A stretch of 64,000 nt of DNA from Paenibacillus glycanilyticus NBRC 16618 (GTDB taxonomy: Bacteria > Bacillota > Bacilli > Paenibacillales > Paenibacillaceae), in contig NZ_BILY01000036.1 of the NCBI RefSeq assembly GCF_004000805.1, positions 1-64,000 of the forward strand, written 5' to 3'. Shown here one piece after another: positions 29,144-37,712 of this stretch (position 1 is the stretch's first letter; each line of letters begins with the position of its first letter). The translations under genes were made by a program, and so were the position numbers. Below the pieces are notes generated by a model. The model searched no databases and had not been told where the DNA came from. It was given only the letters and a program-made list of their open reading frames with translations.

Positions 29144-29197
29144 AATGTAAATCCTCCTATATCTTTCACTTTATAATTATGAATACAGCAGTGCTTC

Positions 29198-30625
29198 TTA
29201 TTCGTTCTCCATTCGAATGAACAGGAAGTCCGTTGTCTCATGACCGGTTTGCGCATGGCTTGAACGTCGTATCCCCGGAATCCAGAGCAGGCGGTTATTC
29301 GCATCAACCAGCAGCGGATATCGCTCACGCTCGGATGGCGCGATCTTTTCGTCAACGAACATATCTTGCACTTTTTTGGACCCATTTAATCCTAAAACCT
29401 GAATTCGGTCGCCAGGCTGCCGATTACGTACCGTAAGCGGAAAATCAAGCTGGTCCGCATCAAAGCAAACCTCGCTCCGTCCCGCAGGTCTTACCGCTTC
29501 ACCCCGCTTCAGTCGCTCGATATGCAGCGCTCTTCCGCCGGCCGTGATAAACGCCGACTTCGAATCCCCGGAAATGGAAAAGGCATAGCTATCTTCGGAC
29601 GTGCCCGATGCGTTCAGCACTCGCACCCATCGGATGCTGCCATACTCGCGGATGCACCGAACACCCGAGCCTGCGTCGTATCGCCAGGTACTCGGGGCTG
29701 CAGGGGCTGCCGCAAGCCGCATCGTCTCAATCGCGTCAAAGGAGGCAATTTCTGCATCCTTCGAAAGATAATTTAATATTAGTTTAATCAATCTTCTTTG
29801 TAAAGCGACATGAAGACCGACAAGCTCGCCGGCATTAAGCTTGCATTCATCCGGCGACGACGTTACGAGCGATGCAAAGAGCCGCTGTCCTTCAAGCTCC
29901 ATCCAGTCATCCTCCGCCCCCGCCACATCGGCGATCCGCCTGAGCGAGTGGGTAAGCTGAGGATTAAATTGCGAAAGATAAGGGATAACATCCAGCCGAA
30001 CGACATTTCGAAAGTAATATCGCTCATTGTTGCTGCCGTCGAGGCAATAAGGAATATCCTGCCCGGAGCAGTAGCGCACAATGTCTGACTTGTTCATACG
30101 AAGTAATGGTCGAATAAGTTCCACGTTTTTTTCTTTCCGTTTGGCGGCCATTCCCGCAAGGCCGGTTAGGCCCGCTCCGCGGATGACCCGCATCAGCACC
30201 GTCTCCGCCTGATCATCGGCATGATGGGCAAGGGCGATGGCGGATGCATCGTATTTTACCGCAATTTCATGCAGAAAAGCGTAACGCTTCTCCCGCGCCG
30301 CGGATTGCGCATTCATTCCCGTTTCTTCTATGTATGCGGGCATATCGAGTTCAATCATCTCGAAAGGCACGCCCAGCTTCACCGCGTATTGGCGGACAAT
30401 CTCCGCCTCCTGCCGGGAAGCCTCCTTGCGGAAGCCATGATTGACATGGGCCGCAATAATCGTAAGCTGCTCCTGCCGGGCTGCAAGCCAGAGCAGATGC
30501 AGCAGAGCCATTGAATCGGGACCGCCGGATACGGCGGCCACGATTCGGTCGCCCTTTGACCATAGCTGTTCGGTTGCTGCGTATTTCATCATGTCGATCA
30601 GCAGCTTATGGTCTCCCGTTTCCAT
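29198..30625 (-). CDS. tilS: tRNA(Ile)-lysidine synthase
   Basis: A 475-residue N-type ATP pyrophosphatase that puts lysine on C34 of tRNA-Ile(CAU) so that it reads AUA. The ATP loop is AVSGGPDSMALLHLL (near 30-44); HHADDQAETVLMR follows near 140. The C-terminal TilS domain includes NRQPGDRIQVLGLNGSKK (near 400). It lies between yabT and hpt in the conserved order and is normally essential. Confidence 0.95.
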   Translation of the reverse strand: METGDHKLLIDMMKYAATEQLWSKGDRIVAAVSGGPDSMALLHLLWLAARQEQLTIIAAHVNHGFRKEASRQEAEIVRQYAVKLGVPFEMIELDMPAYIEETGMNAQSAAREKRYAFLHEIAVKYDASAIALAHHADDQAETVLMRVIRGAGLTGLAGMAAKRKEKNVELIRPLLRMNKSDIVRYCSGQDIPYCLDGSNNERYYFRNVVRLDVIPYLSQFNPQLTHSLRRIADVAGAEDDWMELEGQRLFASLVTSSPDECKLNAGELVGLHVALQRRLIKLILNYLSKDAEIASFDAIETMRLAAAPAAPSTWRYDAGSGVRCIREYGSIRWVRVLNASGTSEDSYAFSISGDSKSAFITAGGRALHIERLKRGEAVRPAGRSEVCFDADQLDFPLTVRNRQPGDRIQVLGLNGSKKVQDMFVDEKIAPSERERYPLLVDANNRLLWIPGIRRSSHAQTGHETTDFLFIRMENE

Positions 30626-30678
30626 ATGCGTATGTATCTCCCCATTCCCTTTTAGTATATGTTTCTTCTATATATCAG

Positions 30679-31596
30679 CTATATACCACTTCGAAGCAGC
30701 CAGTAAACCGAAATGCCAAGCACAACGGCCGACACGGCGGCAAGCCCTTTAAGCCATCCGGGCGTCTTTGCGCTTTTGACCCGCGTATCCCTGCGGTGCA
30801 GCAGTCTCCTCCAGGCCTCCGCTCCTTCCGAAGCGTCGAAGAATTGCCCGCCGAGTGCCTGCCTCAGCCATCCCGCTACGGGAGCCAGCCCCTTGCACTC
30901 GCCAATTAAACGTTCCAGCTCTTCGGTTGAACGGATTTGCGGCAACCCTCCCGTCAGCGCGTGAAGCTTCTTCGGCTCATGGAGCATGATGCAAAGCATG
31001 GCGAAGGAGAACAGATCGTATCTGGCATCCGCCGAGCGCGTGCCCGCATTCCAAAAGCCTCGGTCATAAATTTCGGTGAACTGGCGGATCCCTTTGCCCA
31101 TCGCCGTAACGCCGCCGTAATCGACAAGCTCCACATACCCGTAGTCGGCCACCAGCACGTTATCGATCTTCAGATCGCCGAATACCCAGCCCCTGCGGTG
31201 AAGTTCGGCCAGCTTGCCAAGCAGATTAAGACCAATAAGCGGGAACCATTCGGGCCCGTTTTTATCCAGGAAGTCGGAAATCGTTACCCCGCGCACGTAT
31301 CTCATAATATAGAAAGGATACTCTTTGCCATCCTCTCCAAGCAGATCATCCACTTCATAAAGGTAGGTCTGCTTCCGGTCCTGCTTCTCGAGAGCCTGCA
31401 GAACATTGATCTCCGACTGCAGATCAATGGCGTCTATCCCTACTTTTAATGCGCACCAGCCGCGGTCGGCATGAACGAGATAAACCTTGCCGTTCGCTCC
31501 CTCTCCAAGCAACCGCTCGACTCGATAACGGGAGTGCTTCCATTTCCCCGTTACAACGGCACCGCGGCGGAGATTCAACTTAAACGACGTAGTCAC
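30679..31596 (-). CDS. yabT: Membrane-anchored Ser/Thr kinase (YabT)
   Basis: A 305-residue Hanks-type kinase with the glycine loop LLGEGANGKVY (near 32), lysine in CALKVG, catalytic loop GWVFGDLKIDNVLV (HRD replaced by FGD but Asp and Asn kept) and DYGG for DFG. A single C-terminal helix (about 283-303) anchors it; there is no PASTA region. This layout and its place beside yabS and spoIIE match B. subtilis YabT, which acts in the forespore and phosphorylates RecA. It begins with GTG inside the end of yabS (17-nt overlap). Confidence 0.88.
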   Translation of the reverse strand: MTTSFKLNLRRGAVVTGKWKHSRYRVERLLGEGANGKVYLVHADRGWCALKVGIDAIDLQSEINVLQALEKQDRKQTYLYEVDDLLGEDGKEYPFYIMRYVRGVTISDFLDKNGPEWFPLIGLNLLGKLAELHRRGWVFGDLKIDNVLVADYGYVELVDYGGVTAMGKGIRQFTEIYDRGFWNAGTRSADARYDLFSFAMLCIMLHEPKKLHALTGGLPQIRSTEELERLIGECKGLAPVAGWLRQALGGQFFDASEGAEAWRRLLHRRDTRVKSAKTPGWLKGLAAVSAVVLGISVYWLLRSGI

Positions 31597-32308
31597 TCAT
31601 CATCCCATCCGTTTCATCGTTTCTGCTCTTCTTACCATAATCCCCCTGCCGGTAAAAATCAATGACTTGCATCATCGCCGGACCCGTTGGCGTTGTCCCG
31701 CTCATGGGGAATTTCGTAAATATAGAGGAAATGCCTTTCAGATTATCGGTCCAATCCAGATCCAGCTTGCAGTCCTCGCCATGCTTGCTGCTTGGGAAAT
31801 GGAACACGGCAATCTCGCTCTGCCCCTGACGCGCCTGCAGGCTTAGCATAAGATCATGAATCGCTTCCTCGACCGCGCGAAGCTTCGGCTTCATGCTGGC
31901 GCTTGCGTCTATCAGCAGGGCAACCTGCAGCTTGGATGTCTCGCCAAGCTCGTCGATAACACGGACGACCTCGCTCCGCTTCTCGGGTGGGAGCGCTTCG
32001 ATCGAACCGTTGCCAAGCACCTGCTTCAGTTCCTTTTGGACCGCCAGCTGAATCGTTTGAACCGCCGTTTTTCTCGTCATCATTTGAACCGTCTGCGACA
32101 GCTGCCGCATATTCACAAGCCTGCTCAGGCCCCCTCCGGCGCGAGCAATCTCTTCTATTTCGGATGCACCAAGTTCTCCCACATCGCCGTAATCGAGAAT
32201 TCCTACCACGTTAACCGCAATACCTTCCGACTTCGCATGCGCCGCCGCTACAACCGGACTCATTCCGACGTTGGAGCAGCCATCCGTCACCAGCAATATT
32301 TGTTTCAT
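31580..32308 (-). CDS. yabS: von Willebrand A domain protein (YabS)
   Basis: A 242-residue protein with a VWA fold: ILLVTDGCSNVG at the N-terminus and a MIDAS-like LLIDASASMKPKL (DxSxS, near 145) with TPTGPAM further on. It is of unknown exact role. The ATG at 32308 has GGAGG 9 nt upstream. It overlaps yabT by 17 nt, and a forespore-type promoter lies upstream, so it is likely made in the forespore. Confidence 0.85.
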   Translation of the reverse strand: MKQILLVTDGCSNVGMSPVVAAAHAKSEGIAVNVVGILDYGDVGELGASEIEEIARAGGGLSRLVNMRQLSQTVQMMTRKTAVQTIQLAVQKELKQVLGNGSIEALPPEKRSEVVRVIDELGETSKLQVALLIDASASMKPKLRAVEEAIHDLMLSLQARQGQSEIAVFHFPSSKHGEDCKLDLDWTDNLKGISSIFTKFPMSGTTPTGPAMMQVIDFYRQGDYGKKSRNDETDGMMSDYVV

Positions 32309-32349
32309 TATTCCTTGCCTCCTCTTCAAAACAAGCATAACCTCTCTAT

Positions 32350-32379
32350 TAGTTTTGCCGTTTGAAGCGAGGGATAAAC
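32350..32379 (-). promoter_or_regulatory. Candidate sigma-F/sigma-G promoter for yabS-yabT
   Basis: GGCAAAACTA (32350-32359, minus strand) fits the forespore -10 pattern GGNNANAHTR at every position, and GTTTA (32375-32379) sits 15 nt upstream where GYATA is expected (four of five). Forespore expression of yabT in B. subtilis agrees. Confidence 0.5.
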
Positions 32380-32455
32380 CGCTAGATTGCCCTATTTCCC
32401 GAGAAATTATGCAGCCCCTGCAATGAAAAATTTATAATCGTGCCTAAGCCATGCG

Positions 32456-32506
32456 AAAAGGCTCCCGGAGCGAAAGCGCAAACTGCCGCGCTTTCGTCCA
32501 AGAGCC
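32456..32506 (-). terminator. spoIIE terminator
   Basis: A nested hairpin: GGCTC/GAGCC outside and GAAAGCGC/GCGCTTTC inside, followed by TTTTCG on the minus strand, about 30 nt after spoIIE. Confidence 0.75.
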
Positions 32507-32535
32507 TGCATCCGCCCATTTATCATCTGCCTCCT

Positions 32536-35028
32536 TCAGCTAACCGTCCGCGGCCGCTCCAGCCGGTTGATTCCCGGCCATCGGAATGACGCCCATTCCG
32601 GCAAATGCTTATCGATCTTTGCGACAAGCACCGTCATATCGTCTTTAATATCGCCCTCATGATACCTCACCACGGTCTCCAGCAAGGCATCGGCCATTTC
32701 CTGCGGTTCTTCGGTTTTCAGCTCCTGAATAATCCTCTTCATCCACATCTCCTTATTGACCGCATGTCCCGGCGCGTCATATATCCCGTCGCTCATCATG
32801 ACGATCGTATCGCCCGGCTGCAGCGGCATGGAGATCAGGTCGAATTCAATATCCTGCAAAATACCGACCGGCAAATTATTCGCCGTTACGGGAATCACCT
32901 CGTTTCCTCGTTTAATAAAGCTTGGCGTCGAGCCAATCTTCATGAAGGTCGTCCTCGCCGTATATAAATCGATCATCGCCAGATCGATTGTCGCGAACAC
33001 CTCATCGGGCGAACGCAAGAGAAGAATCGAATTGACCGATTTGATGGCAAGTTTCTCGTCCATCCCGGACTTCAAAAGCTGCTGCAAAATCGACAGGGCT
33101 GCGCTGCTCTCCTGGCGCGCGCGTTCTCCATTGCCCATGCCGTCACTAATGGCTACGGCGAATTTGCCATTGCCAAGCTCCAGCATACTGAAGCTGTCTC
33201 CCGACAGCAGGTCGCCTCCTTTGGCGGCACCGGCAATGCCTGTCTCCACCTCGAATTCCTTGGCCGAACCAAACACGACAAGGGTTGGTTCGCCATTCTT
33301 CTCTGCCGGTCTCTCCGATTTGACGGCCACATGCTCGCCTAGTATATCCGATAAGAGCGGAGCGATAATTTTGCGGCATTCATCGTAGCCCCTGGCAAAA
33401 TGGTGATACAGTTCGATTTCCACATTCCCCTCTTCCAGATTAATGACCTCAATTTCCTGTATGGATAATCCCAGTCCCTCCAAGGCTTCACGGATCTGTT
33501 CCTCCTGCAGGTGCAGGGTCTGCCCCTCCCTTTTAATTTCATGCGCCAGGTCCTCCATCACCTGCGATACGCCCGATAATTGATCCGCCACCAGCTGCCG
33601 GGAATCGAATATTTGCTTTTTCCAGTGCATATCATTCTTATAAAGCTCGTACTCCTGCTCGATAATGCCAAGCACCTGAGCAGGCTTCGCGCAATGGGAC
33701 GCCCATGTGCGCGGCATATTGTGCGTTGGAATGCGATCCTCGTCCACCGCCGAGATCATGTCCTTCATCATTTGATAGGTTTGAAAATACTTGCCCTCCC
33801 AGCAAGCCTTATTCCGGTGGCAGTCCGCGCAGCTTCGCGCCGACACCGCCTGCATGAAATGATTAAGCTCCTCCTCCTGCTTCACGGCACCCGCCGTGTT
33901 ATTGAGTTGGCCAAAGCTCTTCGAGAGCTGGCGGAACACCTCCGAATATTGGGATACCCGCTCCGCCGTTACATCGCGTACGCGCTTGGCATACTCATGC
34001 TGCGACTTGGCATGCTCGTTTGTACCCGGAACATAGCGGGCGATGGTTCGTATCATAATTTTTGGGGTAAGCATAAGCAGGACAGCTGCGGTGACCGACT
34101 CCCATGTCGACGTCATCACATCCGATCCGCTTCCCACATAGATGGCGAGAATCGAGGTGCCAAGCAGCATGCCGAAGGCAACCGCGGCTTTACCGCCTTC
34201 ACGCAGAAGGCCGGCCAATAGACCCGCGAAAGCAAGCAAGCTCATTTGCACAACCGCGTTAAAGTCAGCGAGACTAAGAATAAGTCCGGCAACTACGCCG
34301 ACGCAGGCTCCAAGCGGAGCTCCGCCTGCAAGGGCAAACAATAGCAGCAGGAAGCGCGACATAATATGTTCAACGGACAGACCGTAAATTTGCCAGCCTA
34401 CCGCTCCGGTCATGACGGAGGCAAGCAGAATCATCAGGCAGATAATCTCTTCATTCTTGAGAGAGGCGGTTTTTTTCGCCATGGTCAGAACCGGTATGGC
34501 CTGAATAAAGACAAGCGTAAGCACAAAGCTGAGCGCTGCCTCCACCACCACCATCATGAACCCATACCAGCTCATCGTATCTCCTATGAAGAGTCCAAAT
34601 AGCTGCACAAGTAAGGTGGAGATAAAGACGAGTAAGGGAGCAGTCCCGAGCTCCGCTTTCTCGTAAGCCTCCAGGCCTTTAAATAATAAGAATAGAACGG
34701 CGAGCTCCATCCCGATCCATAAGGGTGCGGGCGTAACCGCGAACCAGCTCCCGGCCACGAGCGATACGGCTGTCCAGGCGAACGCGTCTTTTCGAAGAAA
34801 GTAGACGACCGCAAAGTAAGCCGCAGCGAAGGGCATCAGGGATTCCAGGATCACCGCCCTTCCGAGCAGGAAGCCAAGCCCCACAAGCATGATTGTCCAT
34901 TTTTTCGCAAGCACCAGCTGGACCAGCCTTCTCGAAGATAACCATCCACGGCCCTTCTCCATCATGGAACGTCCCCATCCCATTTGTTGCTCACCTGCGG
35001 GAAACATAATCACGTTTTCTTTTTTCAT
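32536..35028 (-). CDS. spoIIE: Stage II sporulation protein E (membrane PP2C phosphatase)
   Basis: An 830-residue protein, close to the 827 of B. subtilis. Residues about 40-330 hold roughly ten membrane helices (LGFLLGRAVILESLMPFAAAY is near the first). A central oligomerisation region follows, and the C-terminal PP2C domain (about 590-810) has AISDGMGNGERARQES and DTIVMMSDGIYDA with the metal aspartates. It dephosphorylates SpoIIAA to free sigma-F and works at the asymmetric septum. I chose ATG at 35028, since the preceding 41 codons cover its promoter. Confidence 0.97.
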   Translation of the reverse strand: MKKENVIMFPAGEQQMGWGRSMMEKGRGWLSSRRLVQLVLAKKWTIMLVGLGFLLGRAVILESLMPFAAAYFAVVYFLRKDAFAWTAVSLVAGSWFAVTPAPLWIGMELAVLFLLFKGLEAYEKAELGTAPLLVFISTLLVQLFGLFIGDTMSWYGFMMVVVEAALSFVLTLVFIQAIPVLTMAKKTASLKNEEIICLMILLASVMTGAVGWQIYGLSVEHIMSRFLLLLFALAGGAPLGACVGVVAGLILSLADFNAVVQMSLLAFAGLLAGLLREGGKAAVAFGMLLGTSILAIYVGSGSDVMTSTWESVTAAVLLMLTPKIMIRTIARYVPGTNEHAKSQHEYAKRVRDVTAERVSQYSEVFRQLSKSFGQLNNTAGAVKQEEELNHFMQAVSARSCADCHRNKACWEGKYFQTYQMMKDMISAVDEDRIPTHNMPRTWASHCAKPAQVLGIIEQEYELYKNDMHWKKQIFDSRQLVADQLSGVSQVMEDLAHEIKREGQTLHLQEEQIREALEGLGLSIQEIEVINLEEGNVEIELYHHFARGYDECRKIIAPLLSDILGEHVAVKSERPAEKNGEPTLVVFGSAKEFEVETGIAGAAKGGDLLSGDSFSMLELGNGKFAVAISDGMGNGERARQESSAALSILQQLLKSGMDEKLAIKSVNSILLLRSPDEVFATIDLAMIDLYTARTTFMKIGSTPSFIKRGNEVIPVTANNLPVGILQDIEFDLISMPLQPGDTIVMMSDGIYDAPGHAVNKEMWMKRIIQELKTEEPQEMADALLETVVRYHEGDIKDDMTVLVAKIDKHLPEWASFRWPGINRLERPRTVS

Positions 35029-35064
35029 ATCGAACACCACCCATTTCGTTTTGTTGTGGTTCTC

Positions 35065-35097
35065 ATTATAGGAGCATGTCCGTATGAAGTTTGTCAG
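35065..35097 (-). promoter_or_regulatory. spoIIE promoter with 21-nt spacer
   Basis: A perfect TATAAT (35065-35070) lies 21 nt from CTGACA (35092-35097) on the minus strand. The B. subtilis spoIIE promoter is known for the same unusual 21-bp spacing, which makes it depend on Spo0A~P. Confidence 0.8.
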
Positions 35098-35098
35098 T
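35090..35098 (+). promoter_or_regulatory. Candidate 0A box over the -35
   Basis: TTTGTCAGT matches seven of nine positions of the Spo0A consensus TTTGTCRAA and overlaps the -35-like hexamer of spoIIE. Confidence 0.5.
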
Positions 35099-35123
35099 TT
35101 AACGTGGGCGTGCCAAAGTTTTT

Positions 35124-35132
35124 TCCGACAAA
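35124..35132 (-). promoter_or_regulatory. Candidate 0A box upstream of spoIIE
   Basis: On the minus strand TTTGTCGGA matches eight of nine positions of TTTGTCRAA, about 65-75 nt before the predicted start point. Confidence 0.6.
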
Positions 35133-35569
35133 AGCCAAATCCTTCACCCACAAATTGTCAACGCTTTCAAATCCGCGCCGCTGCTGGGTTTAAACCTGAC
35201 ACGTGACTATTGGCACTACTGCCGCTTCAACAAAAACCGTCGCGTCGCGCCTCGTTCTGTCCGTGAATTCTTTGTTTTCTGCTGTCGGGATTGCAGGGAG
35301 TATCGGGGAAACAAGCTGAAACTTTTTTTGAAATGAGGTATATTTTTTGAAAAATGCGCATAGCGGGGGCCGAAAAACGTGAATGGAGCGTTTTTTTCTT
35401 GCGTCTGGGGCGAGAAGGGGCTTCGTAGAACTCCGTTCGCTGCATCACGAAGACAATTGAAGTCTGCTTTTATGAGGAAGTTTGTCGCTCCGTACGGGAT
35501 GGTCTTAATTCCCCTACTTGAATCGTTTATAAACATAGAGTTTGGGGAGTGACGAGAAGGCGTGCTGCA
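35133..35569. other. Intergenic stretch without recognised gene
   Basis: Between the spoIIE control region and the 78-bp duplication I see no convincing gene, tRNA or rRNA. Short open frames here have no ribosome site or family resemblance. In B. subtilis tRNA genes lie near this place; none was found here. Confidence 0.5.
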
Positions 35570-35725
35570 GTGAGAAAACCCGGATCGATGTAACTCGAAG
35601 ATGGGCGACCGCGGTTAGCGGTAGGTTTTATCGCCGAATGGACTGCCGTGAGAAAACCAGAATCGATGCAACTCGAAGATGAGCGACCGCGGTTAGCGGT
35701 AGGTTTTATCGCCGAATGGACCATA
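35570..35725. repeat. Tandem duplication of 78 bp
   Basis: Two copies (35570-35647 and 35648-35725), each starting GTGAGAAAACC and containing ACCGC-GGTTA-GCGGT hairpin and GGTTTTATCGCCGAATGGA. They differ at about ten positions. They lie between yabR and spoIIE, next to a palindrome. Confidence 0.85.
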
Positions 35726-35737
35726 TTCATGGTCCAT
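35716..35737. repeat. Palindrome after the 78-bp duplication
   Basis: TGGACCAT-attc-ATGGTCCA gives a nine-pair hairpin (with flanking A/T) at the right end of the second repeat. Confidence 0.6.
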
Positions 35738-35743
35738 TGCGGT

Positions 35744-35772
35744 AAAAAAGGCAGAACCGTTTAGGTTCTGCC
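35744..35772 (-). terminator. yabR terminator
   Basis: GGCAGAACC-taaac-GGTTCTGCC followed by TTTTTT on the minus strand, 25 nt after the yabR stop. Confidence 0.92.
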
Positions 35773-35797
35773 CTCATATGATTGTATAAAATCCAGC

Positions 35798-36286
35798 TTA
35801 GACCCGTTTAGCACCGCGGCCGCCGCGTTTGCCTTCGGTATTTTTCTTCAGGGAGGAGATACGTTCTTCGCTATCTTTCAGGAAGCGAGACATTTTATCC
35901 TCGAATGACGGTTTGTTGTAAGACGGTCTGCCAGCCGACTGCTTGTTGAAAGGACGTCCACCGCGATCTTGACCGCCGCCGCCTCCACGGTTAAAACCGC
36001 CGCCACCGCCTGCACGTGGTTCACGTTGTGGTGCTGCTTGGCCCTCAGGCCGGTCAACTGCCTGTTTAATGGAAAGTCCGATCTTACCGTCTTTATCAAC
36101 GTTGATCACTTTGACTTTAACAACATCGTCAATTTTCAGGTGATCCTTCACGTCTTTGACGTAGTTATCGGCAATTTCCGAGATGTGAACGAGCCCTGTG
36201 ACACCCCCGGACAAATCAACGAATGCTCCGAAATGCGTTATGCCTGTCACTTTGCCTTCTAACTTGGCTCCTACTTCAATTGCCAT
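35798..36286 (-). CDS. yabR: S1-domain RNA-binding protein (YabR/GSP13-like)
   Basis: A 162-residue protein with one S1 domain at residues 1-75 (GAKLEGKVTGITHFGAFVDL, VHISEIADNYVKD, GKIGLSIKQA), then a glycine/arginine-rich tail (about 85-120) and a basic C-terminus. The S1 fold binds RNA; the GGGGGFNRGG-type tail should add unspecific RNA contacts. The order yabR-divIC-yabQ-yabP is the B. subtilis order. Exact role unknown. Confidence 0.88.
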   Translation of the reverse strand: MAIEVGAKLEGKVTGITHFGAFVDLSGGVTGLVHISEIADNYVKDVKDHLKIDDVVKVKVINVDKDGKIGLSIKQAVDRPEGQAAPQREPRAGGGGGFNRGGGGGQDRGGRPFNKQSAGRPSYNKPSFEDKMSRFLKDSEERISSLKKNTEGKRGGRGAKRV

Positions 36287-36383
36287 AAAATAAAATGTTC
36301 CTCCCTAAGCTAAATAGCGTTACTATCGTGATTATAACCGAATCGTCAAAGTAAGGTCAACAGACGTTCACCCGTTGTAGCGT

Positions 36384-36695
36384 CTATTTAATGACCTGAA
36401 TCTGTTGTTCTCCAGGTGTTACCATTCCTTGTTCCTTCGTTGCAAGTTGTCTGATATATTCCGGATCGTTAAGCCGATCGATCTGTTGTTGAAGCTGCTT
36501 GGACTGCAAAGTGGAATCATCTACCTGCTTCTTGATCTCTGTCAATTGCGCCTGCGTGGCACGCGCATCCTTGATTTGACCTATAAAGGTATACGCCGCC
36601 CAGCACAAAAATAGAGTGATGCACATGGCCCATATGCGCAGACGGCGTTTGGATCCTGCGTTCCCTGTCGATGGATTGGCTGTGGCAGTCGTCAT
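36384..36695 (-). CDS. divIC: Septum formation initiator DivIC
   Basis: A 103-residue bitopic protein: short cytoplasmic N-terminus, one helix (about 21-40) and an extracellular coiled coil (about 45-80) leading to DPEYIRQLATKEQGMVTPGE, the FtsB/DivIC signature. It works with FtsL and DivIB in the divisome. It is shorter than B. subtilis DivIC (125). AGGAGG precedes the ATG. Confidence 0.92.
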   Translation of the reverse strand: MTTATANPSTGNAGSKRRLRIWAMCITLFLCWAAYTFIGQIKDARATQAQLTEIKKQVDDSTLQSKQLQQQIDRLNDPEYIRQLATKEQGMVTPGEQQIQVIK

Positions 36696-36713
36696 AACGG
36701 TAAACCTCCTAAA

Positions 36714-37322
36714 TCATTTGAACAGGCGTTTCCATAATTTAATAACGCCCGATAGGATCTTGTCCCATCTTTCTTTGAGCTGCAGGCTGGAAAGCTTTGG
36801 TCCAAGCCATCGCCATAGAGGGCGCGTAAGCGGACCAAGCAGAAAACGCAGCAAAAGCCAGAACGGACGAACCAATTGTAGCACAATTTTTAACAGGAAA
36901 ATAGTGAGTGCGGTCCCAAATCCGATTAATACGCGGATAAACCGGTATAAAAGGACGACCGGCTTCACAATTAGAAGGTCAAATGTCCGCAGCGTGAACC
37001 GGATGAGGGCTCGTACCGCATCAATCAGCCATTTTACCGTACGGATGACTGGTTTGCTCAGCAGCCAATAATAACATAGCACGCCAATAAGCAAGCCGAG
37101 GAATACATACGCCCGCACCTCGCCATAGTTGCTGGCGTACAGCACACGAAATACGAGGAGCGATGCGGCAAGCCAGTACACCATATCGAGTACCGGCAGC
37201 GTCCACCGCGGGAAGCGCAATTCATTCGACACAACCCGATAGCCGTCGAAGATTACACCCATCCCGATGCCTGACAGCAGCATCATCCCCATTGTGAGAA
37301 ACTGTAGGCTTAAGGAGGTCAC
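36714..37322 (-). CDS. yabQ: Spore cortex protein YabQ
   Basis: A 202-residue membrane protein with about four N-terminal helices (7-30, 40-62, 68-88 and beyond) and a basic C-terminal part with LVRPFWLLLRFLLGPL. In B. subtilis YabQ is needed for cortex formation and is made in the mother cell. Its GTG start overlaps the yabP stop (GTGA), so it relies on coupling with yabP. Confidence 0.88.
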   Translation of the reverse strand: MTSLSLQFLTMGMMLLSGIGMGVIFDGYRVVSNELRFPRWTLPVLDMVYWLAASLLVFRVLYASNYGEVRAYVFLGLLIGVLCYYWLLSKPVIRTVKWLIDAVRALIRFTLRTFDLLIVKPVVLLYRFIRVLIGFGTALTIFLLKIVLQLVRPFWLLLRFLLGPLTRPLWRWLGPKLSSLQLKERWDKILSGVIKLWKRLFK

Positions 37323-37603
37323 TTAAACAGCTTTCCGAATAAGCCTTTAGTTTTGGTAGAGGTATTGGCGTCCAAATAGGCGAGTGAATGGACATACCCC
37401 TCGATGGCGACCAGGTTTTGCTCCAGATTGAGATGCTTGATATGCAGGTTTTGCCCTTTTATCATCAAGAAGCCAAGATCGGTATCGAGCAGAAACTCTT
37501 CGCTGTCGAAACTTTCCACATTTAATACGCCAGTAATTTCGAGCAGCTTGCGGTTCAGCATTTTGACTTCCTGCCGCTTCTGCCCTTTGCTTTGTTCAAC
37601 CAT
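37319..37603 (-). CDS. yabP: Sporulation protein YabP
   Basis: A 94-residue YabP/YqfC-family protein: KLLEITGVLNVESFDSEEFLLDTDLGFLMIKG (about 18-49) and a C-terminal LVAIEGYVHSLAYLD. It is a mother-cell coat/cortex protein required for sporulation in some strains. GGAGGG lies 8 nt before ATG 37603. It is the first gene of yabP-yabQ-divIC-yabR. Confidence 0.9.
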   Translation of the reverse strand: MVEQSKGQKRQEVKMLNRKLLEITGVLNVESFDSEEFLLDTDLGFLMIKGQNLHIKHLNLEQNLVAIEGYVHSLAYLDANTSTKTKGLFGKLFK

Positions 37604-37712
37604 TGACCCGTCCCTCCACTTCGAAAGCATAGCTTGAGACTAGCTTATGGGGGTTGGACGAACTTTAGAACATTCGCGCGAGGGCAATTCTACTCTTTCA
37701 TATTCGGTTTCG

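Noticed and set aside
35527..35730. 67-codon frame with two near-identical halves (SAIKPTANRGR)
   Set aside because: It simply translates the 78-bp DNA duplication; no ribosome site, and the hairpins explain the repeat better.
35133..35797. tRNA genes expected from B. subtilis synteny
   Set aside because: No cloverleaf with the usual T-arm and CCA-end features was found in this stretch.
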